Shown in pieces: positions 12,292 to 23,178 of a DNA stretch of 33,036 nt. Every line of letters begins with the position of its first letter. Position 1 is the stretch's first letter. The position numbers were made by a program, and so were the translations under genes. The stretch is from an uncultured Pseudomonadota bacterium. GTDB lineage: Bacteria > Myxococcota_A > UBA796 > UBA9615. Location of the stretch: assembly GCA_937891735.1 (NCBI GenBank), contig CALAGR010000479.1, positions 1 to 33,036 of the forward strand, read 5' to 3'. The notes beneath the pieces are model-generated. The model was not told the DNA's origin. It searched no databases and worked only from the letters and a program-made list of their open reading frames with translations.

Positions 12292-12887
12292 CCTCGTGCG
12301 GTCTCCTCGACCTTGACCAGGTAGTCGCTGGTGAGGCGAGCCTGGTCGTCATCGGTGATGTTGGACGTCAGCAGGTCCTGGGCGATCTGGACGCTGAGGT
12401 CGACGGCCTCGGCGCGCAGCTCGGTGCGGGCGCGCCGGAGCTCTTCGGTGATCGTGCGCTGGGCTGCCTCTTCGAGCTGCTTGCCGGTGCGGGCGGCGTT
12501 GGCGAGCAGGGCGTCCCGCTCGGCCGCAGCGTCCGCCTGCATCTTGTGCTGCAGCGCGGCCAGCTCCGTCTCGAAGTTGTCCAGGCGGCTCTGCAGCGCG
12601 GCGTGCTCCGCTTCAGCCGTGGTCTTGGCGTCCTGCGACTTGTCGAGCTGGTCCTCGACCTCGTTCCGGCGGAACTTCAGGAAGTCCGACAGGGGACCCC
12701 GCAGGGCCATGTACAGGATGCCCGCGAGGATGAGGAAGTTGATCCCGTGGCGGATCAGGCCCGGCACGTCCGCGTGAGGAGCGGCGGCGCCGTGCGCGCC
12801 TTCAGCTTCCACGCCGGCGGCGAGCGCCAGGAGCGGGAGGATCGCCGTCGCCGCGAAGGCCAGGCCGACTGTGATGCGCTTGTTCAT
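12288..12887 (-). CDS. atpF: F1Fo ATP synthase subunit b
   Basis: TM segment IRHGINFLILAGILYMALRGPLSDFLKFRRNEVEDQLDKSQ followed by a long coiled coil; an extra N-terminal hydrophobic segment resembles a signal peptide. Confidence 0.93.
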   Translation of the reverse strand: MNKRITVGLAFAATAILPLLALAAGVEAEGAHGAAAPHADVPGLIRHGINFLILAGILYMALRGPLSDFLKFRRNEVEDQLDKSQDAKTTAEAEHAALQSRLDNFETELAALQHKMQADAAAERDALLANAARTGKQLEEAAQRTITEELRRARTELRAEAVDLSVQIAQDLLTSNITDDDQARLTSDYLVKVEETARG

Positions 12888-13328
12888 CTAGTTCTCCGCG
12901 ACCTTCCGGCCGAGGATGGTGCTCGCGATGCTCGACGAGAGCGAGCGGGCCGTGACGGCCAGCTCCTTGCTGGCCGTGGCCTTCTCCGCGGCGATGGTGA
13001 CCCGAGCCTCGCCCAGCACCGTCTCGGACTGCGCGCGGGCGGCGCGGATGATCTCGGCCTCGGTGGCCTTGCTGTCCCGGCGCAGGCTGGCTCGCTCGAT
13101 GGCGGCGTCTGCCTTCGCGTGCGCCAGCTTCGCCTCGAGCTCGTCGAGCTTGCCGGCGACCTCCCGCTGCAGGGCCTCCGCCTCACGCTTGAAGCCGTCG
13201 ATGTTCCGTTCCCGGTCCGCGAGATGGGCGAGCATCGGCTTGAAGATGATGAAGTGCAGGCCGATGAGGGTGACCAGGAACGGGACCAGCTGGATGAGCA
13301 CCATGTCCAGGGTGACTTCGTCGATCAC
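12888..13328 (-). CDS. atpF': F1Fo ATP synthase subunit b'
   Basis: VIDEVTLDMVLIQLVPFLVTLIGLHFIIFKPMLAHLADRERNIDGFKREAEALQREV. GTG start at 13328 preferred over the upstream GTG at 13367 because TCAGGAGCGACC-GTG gives an AGGAG SD with 5-nt spacing. Confidence 0.9.
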   Translation of the reverse strand: MIDEVTLDMVLIQLVPFLVTLIGLHFIIFKPMLAHLADRERNIDGFKREAEALQREVAGKLDELEAKLAHAKADAAIERASLRRDSKATEAEIIRAARAQSETVLGEARVTIAAEKATASKELAVTARSLSSSIASTILGRKVAEN

Positions 13329-13396
13329 GGTCGCTCCTGAGCGGAAGGAATTGCTGCTGATCGCCACACACGGAGGGGGCAGTAGCGGGCGCGCGC

Positions 13397-13425
13397 CTTA
13401 TACGGGTCGTTCCAGGCGGAGTCAA
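13397..13425 (-). promoter_or_regulatory. Predicted sigma70-type promoter of the atp operon
   Basis: On the minus strand TTGACT - 17 nt (CCGCCTGGAACGACCCG) - TATAAG; 5/6 matches in both hexamers with optimal spacing, upstream of atpF'. Confidence 0.75.
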
Positions 13426-13602
13426 GAGTCGCGAACAGGTGGGCGAAGCGGGGCGCTGGCCTCCATTCATGGTCTGTCTGGGCCTGGTCGAGCGCCGAAG
13501 GATGGCGTGATATGATCGGTGGCCGTTCGGCGCCCTGGCAAATGGCCAACTCCGCGGAATTCGGTGGGAAACTCCTTAGCGACAGCATGGTCGGGAGACT
13601 CG

Positions 13603-15063
13603 ATGGCGCGCAGTCGGTTCGCGTGGCTTGCTCTGATTGGCCTGATCGGCCTCGTCCTTGCGCCGGATCTCGCCCTGGCCTCGGACCACCCCGAGGGCCT
13701 CTCCCTGGGGGCCATGCTTCCCATGTGGACCTGCATCCCGTTCGCCGGGATCCTGCTCTCCATCGCCCTGTTTCCGCTGGTGGCGCCGGAGTTCTGGCAC
13801 CACCACTACCCCAAGGTCGCTGCCTTCTGGGCCGTGGCCTTCGGGCTGCCCTTCATGATCGGGTACGGGCGGGCGGCGTTCGACTCCATCGTCCACATCT
13901 ACTTGATCGACTACGTGCCGTTCATCATCCTGCTGTGGTCCCTGTTCACCATCTCGGGGGGCATCCTCGTGCGCGGCACCCTCAAGGGCAGCCCGGTGGT
14001 GAATGTGGTCCTGCTCCTGATCGGAACGCTGCTGGCGTCGGTCGTGGGGACGACAGGGGCGTCCATGCTGCTGATCCGGCCGCTCATCCGGGCCAATGGC
14101 TGGCGCATCCACAAGACGCACCTGGTCGTGTTCTTCATCTTCCTGGTGAGCAACATCGGCGGCGCCCTGACCCCGCTGGGCGACCCGCCGCTCTTTCTCG
14201 GCTTCCTGCACAGCGTGCCGTTCTTCTGGACGCTCAACCTGTTTTCGCCCTACGCCTTCCTCAGCGTGCTCCTGCTGACGGGCTTCTTCATCCTGGACAT
14301 GTGGCTGTACCGGAAGGAGCCCGAGGACGCCCGGAGCCGGATGCAAGCGGAGGAGTCGGTGCCCCTCAAGCTCGTGGGCCTGCACAACTTCCTGTACCTC
14401 GGCGGCGTGGTGGGCTTCGTGCTGCTGTCGGGCAGCGTGAAGCTCGGAGGGTTCCACCTGGGGCACACCGAGCTGACCTACCAGAACCTGATCCGTGACA
14501 TCGGGCTCGTCGCGCTGGGCATGGCGTCCCTGCGAACCACGTCCCGGGCCTTGCGGACCGAGAACCAGTTCAGCTGGGGGCCCATCGCCGAGGTGGCGTA
14601 CCTGTTCGCCGGCATCTTCATGACCATCATCCCGGCGCTCGCGATCCTCGGAGCCGGCACCGACGGCGCGATGGGCTGGCTGGTGGAGGGAGTCAAGAGC
14701 GACGCCTCCTACTTCTGGGTCACGGGCGGGCTGTCCTCGTTCCTCGACAACGCGCCGACCTACCTGACGTTCTTCCAGACCGCGCTGGGCGGGCTGCACT
14801 GCGACCCCGGCGCGGTGTGTGGGGAGCCGGAGAAGGTCGCGCTGCTCATCGAGTCCCAGCCGCGCACGCTGCTCGCCGTGTCGGCCGGCGCGGTGTTCAT
14901 GGGCGCGAACACCTACATCGGAAACGCCCCCAACTTCATGGTGAAGGCCATCGCCGAGGAGAGCGGCGTCGCGATGCCGAGCTTCTTTGGCTACATCCTG
15001 CGCTGGTCCCTCCCCATCCTCATCCCGTGCTTCATCGTCTTGACGCTGGTCTTCTTCCTTTGA
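13603..15063 (+). CDS. Sodium:proton antiporter (NhaD / ion transporter superfamily)
   Basis: Polytopic membrane protein; NIGGALTPLGDPPLFLGFL and LSSFLDNAPTYLTFFQ, GANTYIGNAPNFMVKAIAEESG are typical of NhaD/ArsB/CitM-type transporters. Start chosen at MARSRFAW (13603). Confidence 0.88.
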   Translation: MARSRFAWLALIGLIGLVLAPDLALASDHPEGLSLGAMLPMWTCIPFAGILLSIALFPLVAPEFWHHHYPKVAAFWAVAFGLPFMIGYGRAAFDSIVHIYLIDYVPFIILLWSLFTISGGILVRGTLKGSPVVNVVLLLIGTLLASVVGTTGASMLLIRPLIRANGWRIHKTHLVVFFIFLVSNIGGALTPLGDPPLFLGFLHSVPFFWTLNLFSPYAFLSVLLLTGFFILDMWLYRKEPEDARSRMQAEESVPLKLVGLHNFLYLGGVVGFVLLSGSVKLGGFHLGHTELTYQNLIRDIGLVALGMASLRTTSRALRTENQFSWGPIAEVAYLFAGIFMTIIPALAILGAGTDGAMGWLVEGVKSDASYFWVTGGLSSFLDNAPTYLTFFQTALGGLHCDPGAVCGEPEKVALLIESQPRTLLAVSAGAVFMGANTYIGNAPNFMVKAIAEESGVAMPSFFGYILRWSLPILIPCFIVLTLVFFL

Positions 15064-15081
15064 TCTCCTGAGGATGCACCC

Positions 15082-15672
15082 ATGACTGACGCGGTCCAGT
15101 TCATCGTCGAGGGAAACGAGCACCTCGTCCTGGGGTTCCTCCGGGGACTCTTCATCGGCGCGCGCCTTCACGACTGGCCGGTGGTCAACGACGAGCGGGG
15201 GATCCGTACGGAGAGCTTCGCGGAGCAGCTCAAGGGGTGGGTCGGGATCGTCGAGCCCATCAACCACTTCGTGGTCCCCGCGACCGCGGCGCCGCAGGTC
15301 CTGGCTGCGCTGTCGGATCCGCGCTGCAAGGGCGTCAAGCTGCGCGAGGCACGGATCGTCAAGGCCGCGTCCTTCTCCTTCAAGTTCAAGGTGTTCACCG
15401 AGGAGGCGGGCCAGCAGGTGCGCGACATCTTCGGGAAGGTCCCCGCCGACGTGCACGTGACCGGGTTTGACCCCAAGGAGACCCGCGGCGCCCCGGACAC
15501 CAAGGGGGTGGAGCTGTACACGCCGGTCCATCACTACCGGCTGCAGGGCCACGGCACGGTGGCCGGCCCCTTCCGCCATGTCCTGTACGTGCACGAGCAG
15601 GCCCGCCGCCTGGAGCAGATCGCCGAGACCGAGATGGTCCTCGAGCTGGGCGCGGAGTTGACGGCGGGCTGA
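15082..15672 (+). CDS. Hypothetical protein
   Basis: Complete 196 aa ORF, same strand as and 18 nt after the antiporter; no family recognised. Confidence 0.8.
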   Translation: MTDAVQFIVEGNEHLVLGFLRGLFIGARLHDWPVVNDERGIRTESFAEQLKGWVGIVEPINHFVVPATAAPQVLAALSDPRCKGVKLREARIVKAASFSFKFKVFTEEAGQQVRDIFGKVPADVHVTGFDPKETRGAPDTKGVELYTPVHHYRLQGHGTVAGPFRHVLYVHEQARRLEQIAETEMVLELGAELTAG

Positions 15673-15679
15673 TCGTCCG

Positions 15680-15698
15680 CCGAACACGCCTTGTTCGG
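15680..15698 (+). terminator. Small stem-loop after the 15082..15672 gene
   Basis: ccgaaca-cgcct-tgttcgg, 7-bp perfect stem; no strong U-tract. Confidence 0.35.
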
Positions 15699-15746
15699 GT
15701 TGGGACCGCTGTGTATGGTCCGCCGCCTTCGGGGAGTGAAGCAGTT

Positions 15747-16205
15747 ATGGGCTTTCGCAAGCAGGTCAAGGTCCGGTTCAGTGACACGGACCCCGCCGGG
15801 GTGATGTATTTCCCGCGGTTCCTCGACACCTTCCACGGCGTGTTCGAGGACTGGTTCGACGACGAGCTGAAGATGCCGTACCGCTGGATGTTGGAAGACA
15901 CCCGGGTCGGCTTCCCCACCGTCAGCGTCGATGTCGACTACCGGGCTCCGTTCCGCTTCGGCGACACGATGGAGGTCGAGCTGGTGGTCACCGACGTCGG
16001 CGCCCGCTCCTTCGCGTGCACCTACAACGCGCGCCTTCACGGCGACGAGCGTGTGCGGGTGCGGGCCTGCATGAAGGTGGCCACCGTGGATCTGGATCTC
16101 TTCAAGGGGGTGCCGATCCCCGCGAAGCTCGAGCAGGCGCTGCTGCAGCGGCTGGAGTCGCCGATCCGCGAGGTGGCTCCGCAGCGCACCGCCGCCCGGA
16201 GCTGA
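15747..16205 (+). CDS. Acyl-CoA thioesterase (4-hydroxybenzoyl-CoA thioesterase / YbgC-like hotdog fold)
   Basis: MGFRKQVKVRFSDTDPAGVMYFPRFLDTFHGVFEDWF (hotdog thioesterase motif with the catalytic Asp). Confidence 0.9.
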   Translation: MGFRKQVKVRFSDTDPAGVMYFPRFLDTFHGVFEDWFDDELKMPYRWMLEDTRVGFPTVSVDVDYRAPFRFGDTMEVELVVTDVGARSFACTYNARLHGDERVRVRACMKVATVDLDLFKGVPIPAKLEQALLQRLESPIREVAPQRTAARS

Positions 16206-16209
16206 GGGC

Positions 16210-17625
16210 GTGGCCGAGCGCACGTACTTCAGCTCGGTCGCCGGAGACCGCCTGGCCTTCGACCAGGCCGCGAAGCTCGAGCGCCTCAAGTACACGGTGG
16301 AGCAGGCGAAGAAGGCCCCGGTCTACAAGGAGCGCCTCGCGGGGGCCCGGATCCAGACGTTGGACGACCTGCGCTCCCTGCCCCTGACCACGAAGAAGGA
16401 CCTCAAGGACAACCCGCCCCAGGCCTGGCGCGCCGTGCACAAGGACAAGGTCTGGCACTACCACGAGAGCTTCGGCACGACCGGGGCCCCCGTGGTGGGC
16501 TGGTACACGCTGGACGACATCGAGTGCGAGATCGACATGATCCAGCGCTGGCTGCCCGAGTTCGGGCCCGGGCAGACGATCATGAACCGCTACCCGTACA
16601 GCTTCCCGGTGCCGGCCCAGCTGGTCGAGACGGCGGCGCGGTTGATGGGCGGCACGGTCATTCCCACCAGCAACCTCGTCTACAACGTCGGCTACCCGCG
16701 GGTGCTGGAGCTGGTGAACAAGCTCGAGGTGAACGTCGTCACGTCGATGCCCCTGGAGGCGGTCCTGCTGAAGGAGGCCGCGCTCTGCCACGGGATGGAC
16801 CCGCTCAAGGACTTCCCGACGATGCAGGCCTTCTCGTTCGCAGGTCGGATCCTGACCCCGTCGTGGAAGGCCACGATGGAGGACGACTGGGGCTGCGCCG
16901 TGCGCAACCTGTACGGCTCCACCGAGGGCGGCCCGTTCGCCACGTCCGGCGACGACGGGCACCTGCGCCTGCACGACGAGGCGTTCCTGTTCGAGATCCT
17001 CGACGTGCACACCAAGGAGCCGATCCCCGTCGTGGACGATCACCCGGTGATCGGCACGCTGGTCGCCACGACCCTCACGCGCGAAGCCCAGCCGATGATC
17101 CGGTACTGGACCGACGACCTGGTCAAGGCCTGGCGCAACGAGGCTGGCGAACGGTGCATCCAGGTGCTCGGCCGCGCGGGCGGCCTCAAGAGCCACGGCG
17201 GCAAGGAGGTCACCGACTTCGATCTGGAGGAGGAGATCCTGCAGTGGAGCCGCGAGTTCGGCAGCAACGTGTTCTTCGTGATCATCACGCACAAGGGCTT
17301 CCTGGTGCGCGTGGAGGCCAGGGAGCCCGGGCGGGTCAACGCGGCGGAGGGCAGCCGGCGCCTCAGTGATCGCCTGGGCGTGCCGGTCAAGGTCGAGGTC
17401 GTGCCCCGCGGCGTGCTCGTCAACCACGTCTCGCTGGTGACCTCGCCGCAGGTCTTCAAGCCGCGCGTGGTCAGCGACCACCGGATCGAGGACCGCAGGG
17501 TCATCAACCTGTCCGGCGGGCTGATCAACTTCTGGGCCGACTTCACGCCGGCGCTGATCGGGCAGGTCATGCTGAAGTCCATCAAGGACTGGTGGACCGC
17601 CCTGCGCATGCGGCTGCTCGAGTAG
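16210..17625 (+). CDS. AMP-binding adenylate-forming enzyme, phenylacetate-CoA ligase (PaaK)-like
   Basis: LERLKYTVEQAKKAPVYKERLAGARIQTLDDLRSLPLTTKKDLKDNPP; HYHESFGTTGAPVVGWYT; NLYGSTEGGPFA. GTG start at 16210. Confidence 0.85.
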   Translation: MAERTYFSSVAGDRLAFDQAAKLERLKYTVEQAKKAPVYKERLAGARIQTLDDLRSLPLTTKKDLKDNPPQAWRAVHKDKVWHYHESFGTTGAPVVGWYTLDDIECEIDMIQRWLPEFGPGQTIMNRYPYSFPVPAQLVETAARLMGGTVIPTSNLVYNVGYPRVLELVNKLEVNVVTSMPLEAVLLKEAALCHGMDPLKDFPTMQAFSFAGRILTPSWKATMEDDWGCAVRNLYGSTEGGPFATSGDDGHLRLHDEAFLFEILDVHTKEPIPVVDDHPVIGTLVATTLTREAQPMIRYWTDDLVKAWRNEAGERCIQVLGRAGGLKSHGGKEVTDFDLEEEILQWSREFGSNVFFVIITHKGFLVRVEAREPGRVNAAEGSRRLSDRLGVPVKVEVVPRGVLVNHVSLVTSPQVFKPRVVSDHRIEDRRVINLSGGLINFWADFTPALIGQVMLKSIKDWWTALRMRLLE

Positions 17626-17630
17626 CGCGA

Positions 17631-18122
17631 ATGAGCACCCCCACCCGACTCGCGGCCCTGGCGCTGAGCCTGCTGCTGGCGGCGTGCGATCCGGTCTTCG
17701 ATGACGACGACTCGGCGTTCCTGGGCCCGGTGGTGATGTTCCCAGAGGGCACGGCGGCGGAGGCCGAGCCCAACGACACCGCCGCCACCGCCCAGTCCCT
17801 CGGCATCGTCGGCCTCGGCTACTCGGTGACGGGCGACTCGTCCGCCTGTGGCTCGGACGGCACGCTCGACGGCGCGGACGTGGACTGGCTGTCGCTCTCC
17901 CTGGACACGGGGGCTCCGGTGCGCCTGCGCCTGGACATGTACGACGGCGACGTGGACCTCGCGGTGTTCGACGACGACGGCGCGCTCGTCGCGGACGCGG
18001 CCACCACGGGGGTGGACGATGAAGAGCTCGCCCTGGCCCTCGATCCAGACCGGGTGTGGCTCGTGCGGGTGCGCTGCTGGATGGGCAACCCGGGCGCGCT
18101 CTGGCGGCTGCGCGTGCTCTGA
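17631..18122 (+). CDS. Small lipoprotein with PPC-like (pre-peptidase C-terminal) domain
   Basis: LALSLLLAACDP lipobox; AEPNDTAATAQSLG...DVDWLSLSLDTGAPVRLRLDMYDGDVDLAVFDDDG resembles a PPC domain. Confidence 0.72.
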   Translation: MSTPTRLAALALSLLLAACDPVFDDDDSAFLGPVVMFPEGTAAEAEPNDTAATAQSLGIVGLGYSVTGDSSACGSDGTLDGADVDWLSLSLDTGAPVRLRLDMYDGDVDLAVFDDDGALVADAATTGVDDEELALALDPDRVWLVRVRCWMGNPGALWRLRVL

Positions 18123-18134
18123 GGGCCCTGCCGG

Positions 18135-20531
18135 CTACTCGCCCCAGAGCAGCTGGTTGAGGTCTCCCGGCTCCAGCAGACCCAGCGCCCCATGGGCCGC
18201 GCTGTCCTCGTCGAAGGCCGTGTGCTCCCCGTGTTCGTCGAGATCTGCGCTCCAGCGCGCGACCAGCAGCGGAACCGGGTCCGGCAGGTGGTCGCCGGTG
18301 TGGGAGTCCGTGCCGTGGTCCGCGGAGACCACGATTCGCAGCCCCTCCGAGATCTCGGGGTGGGCGCGGAGCATCCGCCCCAGCGCCGCGTCGGTGGCCT
18401 CGACGAACGCCTGCTTCTCCAGCGGGCGCCGGTCGTGGGCCGCGATGTCGGTTCCCTTCAGGTGCACGACGACCAGCCCGCGCCGCCCCAGCAGCGTGGC
18501 CGCCGCGTCGAACTTGCCGTCGATGTCCGTGTCCAGGTTGGCCGTCATGCCGGGACGGTGCACGGGCTGGAGCCCGAGGGCGCGGGCCACGCCCTGGGCC
18601 GTCGAGCAGCCGGTCACCATCGCCGCGTCCAGCGGGGAGAACGCCTGGGGCGCCAGGGCATGGCCCGAGCTTGCCCCGCGCGTGATCAGGCAGTTCGCGG
18701 GCATGAGCCCTCGCCGGGCGCGCTGGGCGTTGAGCGGGTGGGCCGCGAGGTTGCGGGAGACCACCGCCATGAGCTCGGTCAGGGCCGCCGCGGTGCGCTC
18801 GGCGCCGTCGCTCCCGTCCAGCGCCTGGCAGGGCTGGATGCGCTGATCGAGGGCGCTCGTGCCGGGGTCCGTGTCGCTGACCTCCTCGGAGAGGCCGTGG
18901 CCCCGGAGCATCACGACGACGCGGTGCTCCTGCGCTGGAAAGACGGAGCCCCGGATCTGGCCCGACAACGGCACGTTGCGCAGCGCCGCGAGCAGGTCGG
19001 AGGTGCCTTCGCGGATCCGCCCGGCGCGCCGGTCCACGAGCTCGCCCGAGGGCGACAGCGTCGCGAGGTTCCCCCGGAACACGATCGCGTCGGCGGACAC
19101 CCGGATCCCCAGCCCCATCGCCTCCAGCAGTCCCCGGCGCACGGGCGGGCCCGGGTCCGCCTGCGCTGCCAGCAGCGACATGAGGCCCTCGTCGGTCTCC
19201 GGGAGCGGGTTGCGGCCGGTGCCGGTCTGGATGCGACCCTGGCCGCCGACCGAGGCGAGCAGCTCCAGCGTCGGAGTCTTCGCCGCCCCGAGGGGCGTCA
19301 GGCCGCCCAGGGCCGCGTTGGGACGATCCGCCAGGCCGTCGAGGATCACGAACAGGGTGCGTGGAGTCAGGGGCCGGCGCTCCGGCGCGGGCTGCGTGGA
19401 CGCCCCGAACTCCAGGGTGCGGGAGAGCACGTCGATCATCTGATCGACCGTCGAGTCGAGATCGGCGTTGGGGATCACCACCGAGCCGTGGGTCTCCGCG
19501 TCGGCGAGCAGGTCCTCGTGGATCCAGCGCACCGCCTGGAACGAGTCGAGGTACGCGTCCGGCTGGCGCTGCGGCTGCTTGAGGGCCCGGATCGGGAAGC
19601 GTTCGCGGTGCGCCTTCGAGCTCGGTACGGCGAGCAGGATCCCCGCCACGACGGCGTCCACGTCGGCCGGCACGTAGTTGGTGAACGGCGGCCGGAGATG
19701 GGTGCCCTCCACGACCATGGACGCGGCCTCCCGGCCGGCCCGACGCACCAGCGCGCGGATCCCCACCGCGACCTGATCGGCCTGCTGGTGAAAGCCCGCC
19801 AGCACCCGCTCCTGGGGATCTGACAGCGCGTCCTTGCCCAGCGCCATGCCCCGGAAGCTGTGGTCGTGCAGGCCGGGCACCACCTCGCGCGACAACACCG
19901 AGCGCATCGCTTCCCGGACCATGTCCGTGCTCGTGACCGACGAGATCCCCAGGCGGAAGGCCAGCTCGGTGGCCAGGGTGCTCTTGCCCGTGCCCGTCGC
20001 GCCCCCGATGAGGACCACGACGGGTCGGTCGGAGCGGCGGATCGACGCCGTGAGAAGGTAGCGCCGGGCGGCCCGCTCGCCGAACTGGGAGGCCAGGACC
20101 TCGGACACCAGGGCCTCGGTCTGGGCCTCATCGACGGTGCCCAGGGGCAGGCCGTCCAGCCGGGCCTCCACCTCCCCGGTCAGGGCGAGCGCGTCGGCAG
20201 GATCGAGCCCCGCGGTGATGGCGAATCGCAGCAGCCGGTTTCTCGCGAACGACACGGGCCCCGTCGCGGGCCGCGCGCGCTCGGGGCCTGCGCCCTCAGA
20301 GGGGCTCGGGGCGTGCATGGCGGCGATGGCCTCGATGCGCGCTTCCAGATCCTCGGTGGTGATCTCCGCGACCCCGCGCAGGGCCTCCCTGAGCTGTGCG
20401 GAGCCGGCGAACGCGTCGTCCATGGGCACGCCGCGAGCGAGCAGCGCAGAGGTGATCATCCCGGTCTGGAAGCGCCAGGTCCCTTCGGACCCGACGACCA
20501 GCGTGCGTTTGCTTCGCTTCTTGCTGCCCAT
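18135..20531 (-). CDS. Fusion protein: 2-phosphoglycerate kinase-like (ATP-cone plus P-loop kinase) and ApgM-type 2,3-bisphosphoglycerate-independent phosphoglycerate mutase
   Basis: N-terminal half: SFARNRLLRFAITAGLDPADALALTGEVEARL (ATP-cone-like), VVVLIGGATGTGKSTLATELAFRLGISSVTSTDMVREAMRSVLSREVVPGLHDHSF (2PGK-like). C-terminal half: TLFVILDGLADRPNAALGGLTPLGAAKTPTLELLAS, LLEAMGLGIRVSADAIVFRGNLATLSPSGELVDRRAGRI, VVHLKGTDIAAHDRRPLEKQ, VVSADHGTDSHTGDHLPDPVPLLV (ApgM-like). Start chosen at MGSKKRSKRTL (20531). Confidence 0.82.
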   Translation of the reverse strand: MGSKKRSKRTLVVGSEGTWRFQTGMITSALLARGVPMDDAFAGSAQLREALRGVAEITTEDLEARIEAIAAMHAPSPSEGAGPERARPATGPVSFARNRLLRFAITAGLDPADALALTGEVEARLDGLPLGTVDEAQTEALVSEVLASQFGERAARRYLLTASIRRSDRPVVVLIGGATGTGKSTLATELAFRLGISSVTSTDMVREAMRSVLSREVVPGLHDHSFRGMALGKDALSDPQERVLAGFHQQADQVAVGIRALVRRAGREAASMVVEGTHLRPPFTNYVPADVDAVVAGILLAVPSSKAHRERFPIRALKQPQRQPDAYLDSFQAVRWIHEDLLADAETHGSVVIPNADLDSTVDQMIDVLSRTLEFGASTQPAPERRPLTPRTLFVILDGLADRPNAALGGLTPLGAAKTPTLELLASVGGQGRIQTGTGRNPLPETDEGLMSLLAAQADPGPPVRRGLLEAMGLGIRVSADAIVFRGNLATLSPSGELVDRRAGRIREGTSDLLAALRNVPLSGQIRGSVFPAQEHRVVVMLRGHGLSEEVSDTDPGTSALDQRIQPCQALDGSDGAERTAAALTELMAVVSRNLAAHPLNAQRARRGLMPANCLITRGASSGHALAPQAFSPLDAAMVTGCSTAQGVARALGLQPVHRPGMTANLDTDIDGKFDAAATLLGRRGLVVVHLKGTDIAAHDRRPLEKQAFVEATDAALGRMLRAHPEISEGLRIVVSADHGTDSHTGDHLPDPVPLLVARWSADLDEHGEHTAFDEDSAAHGALGLLEPGDLNQLLWGE

Positions 20532-20703
20532 GCGCGACAGGATAGGCGACCTGCGAGCCACCGGGTACGGTCGCCCCCTGGACGGCGAGGGGCCCGTGGC
20601 CGCCCTTGTGGACCCGGTCGCCGCCCGCAATAAGAGGAACACATCCGGTTCGTCTCGCGTATGCTGCGCCCCCGGACGAAGCGTGACTCCAGTCAGAGTG
20701 ACT

Positions 20704-23166
<2,463 letters not shown>

Positions 23167-23178
23167 CTCCGGAGAACC

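Noticed and set aside
13511-13516. TATGAT as the -10 of an antiporter promoter
   Set aside because: Good -10 match, but no convincing -35 at the right distance.
13576-15687. 703-aa minus-strand ORF opposite the antiporter
   Set aside because: No recognisable domains, His/Gln/Asp/Arg-rich shadow composition; the plus-strand antiporter explains the region.
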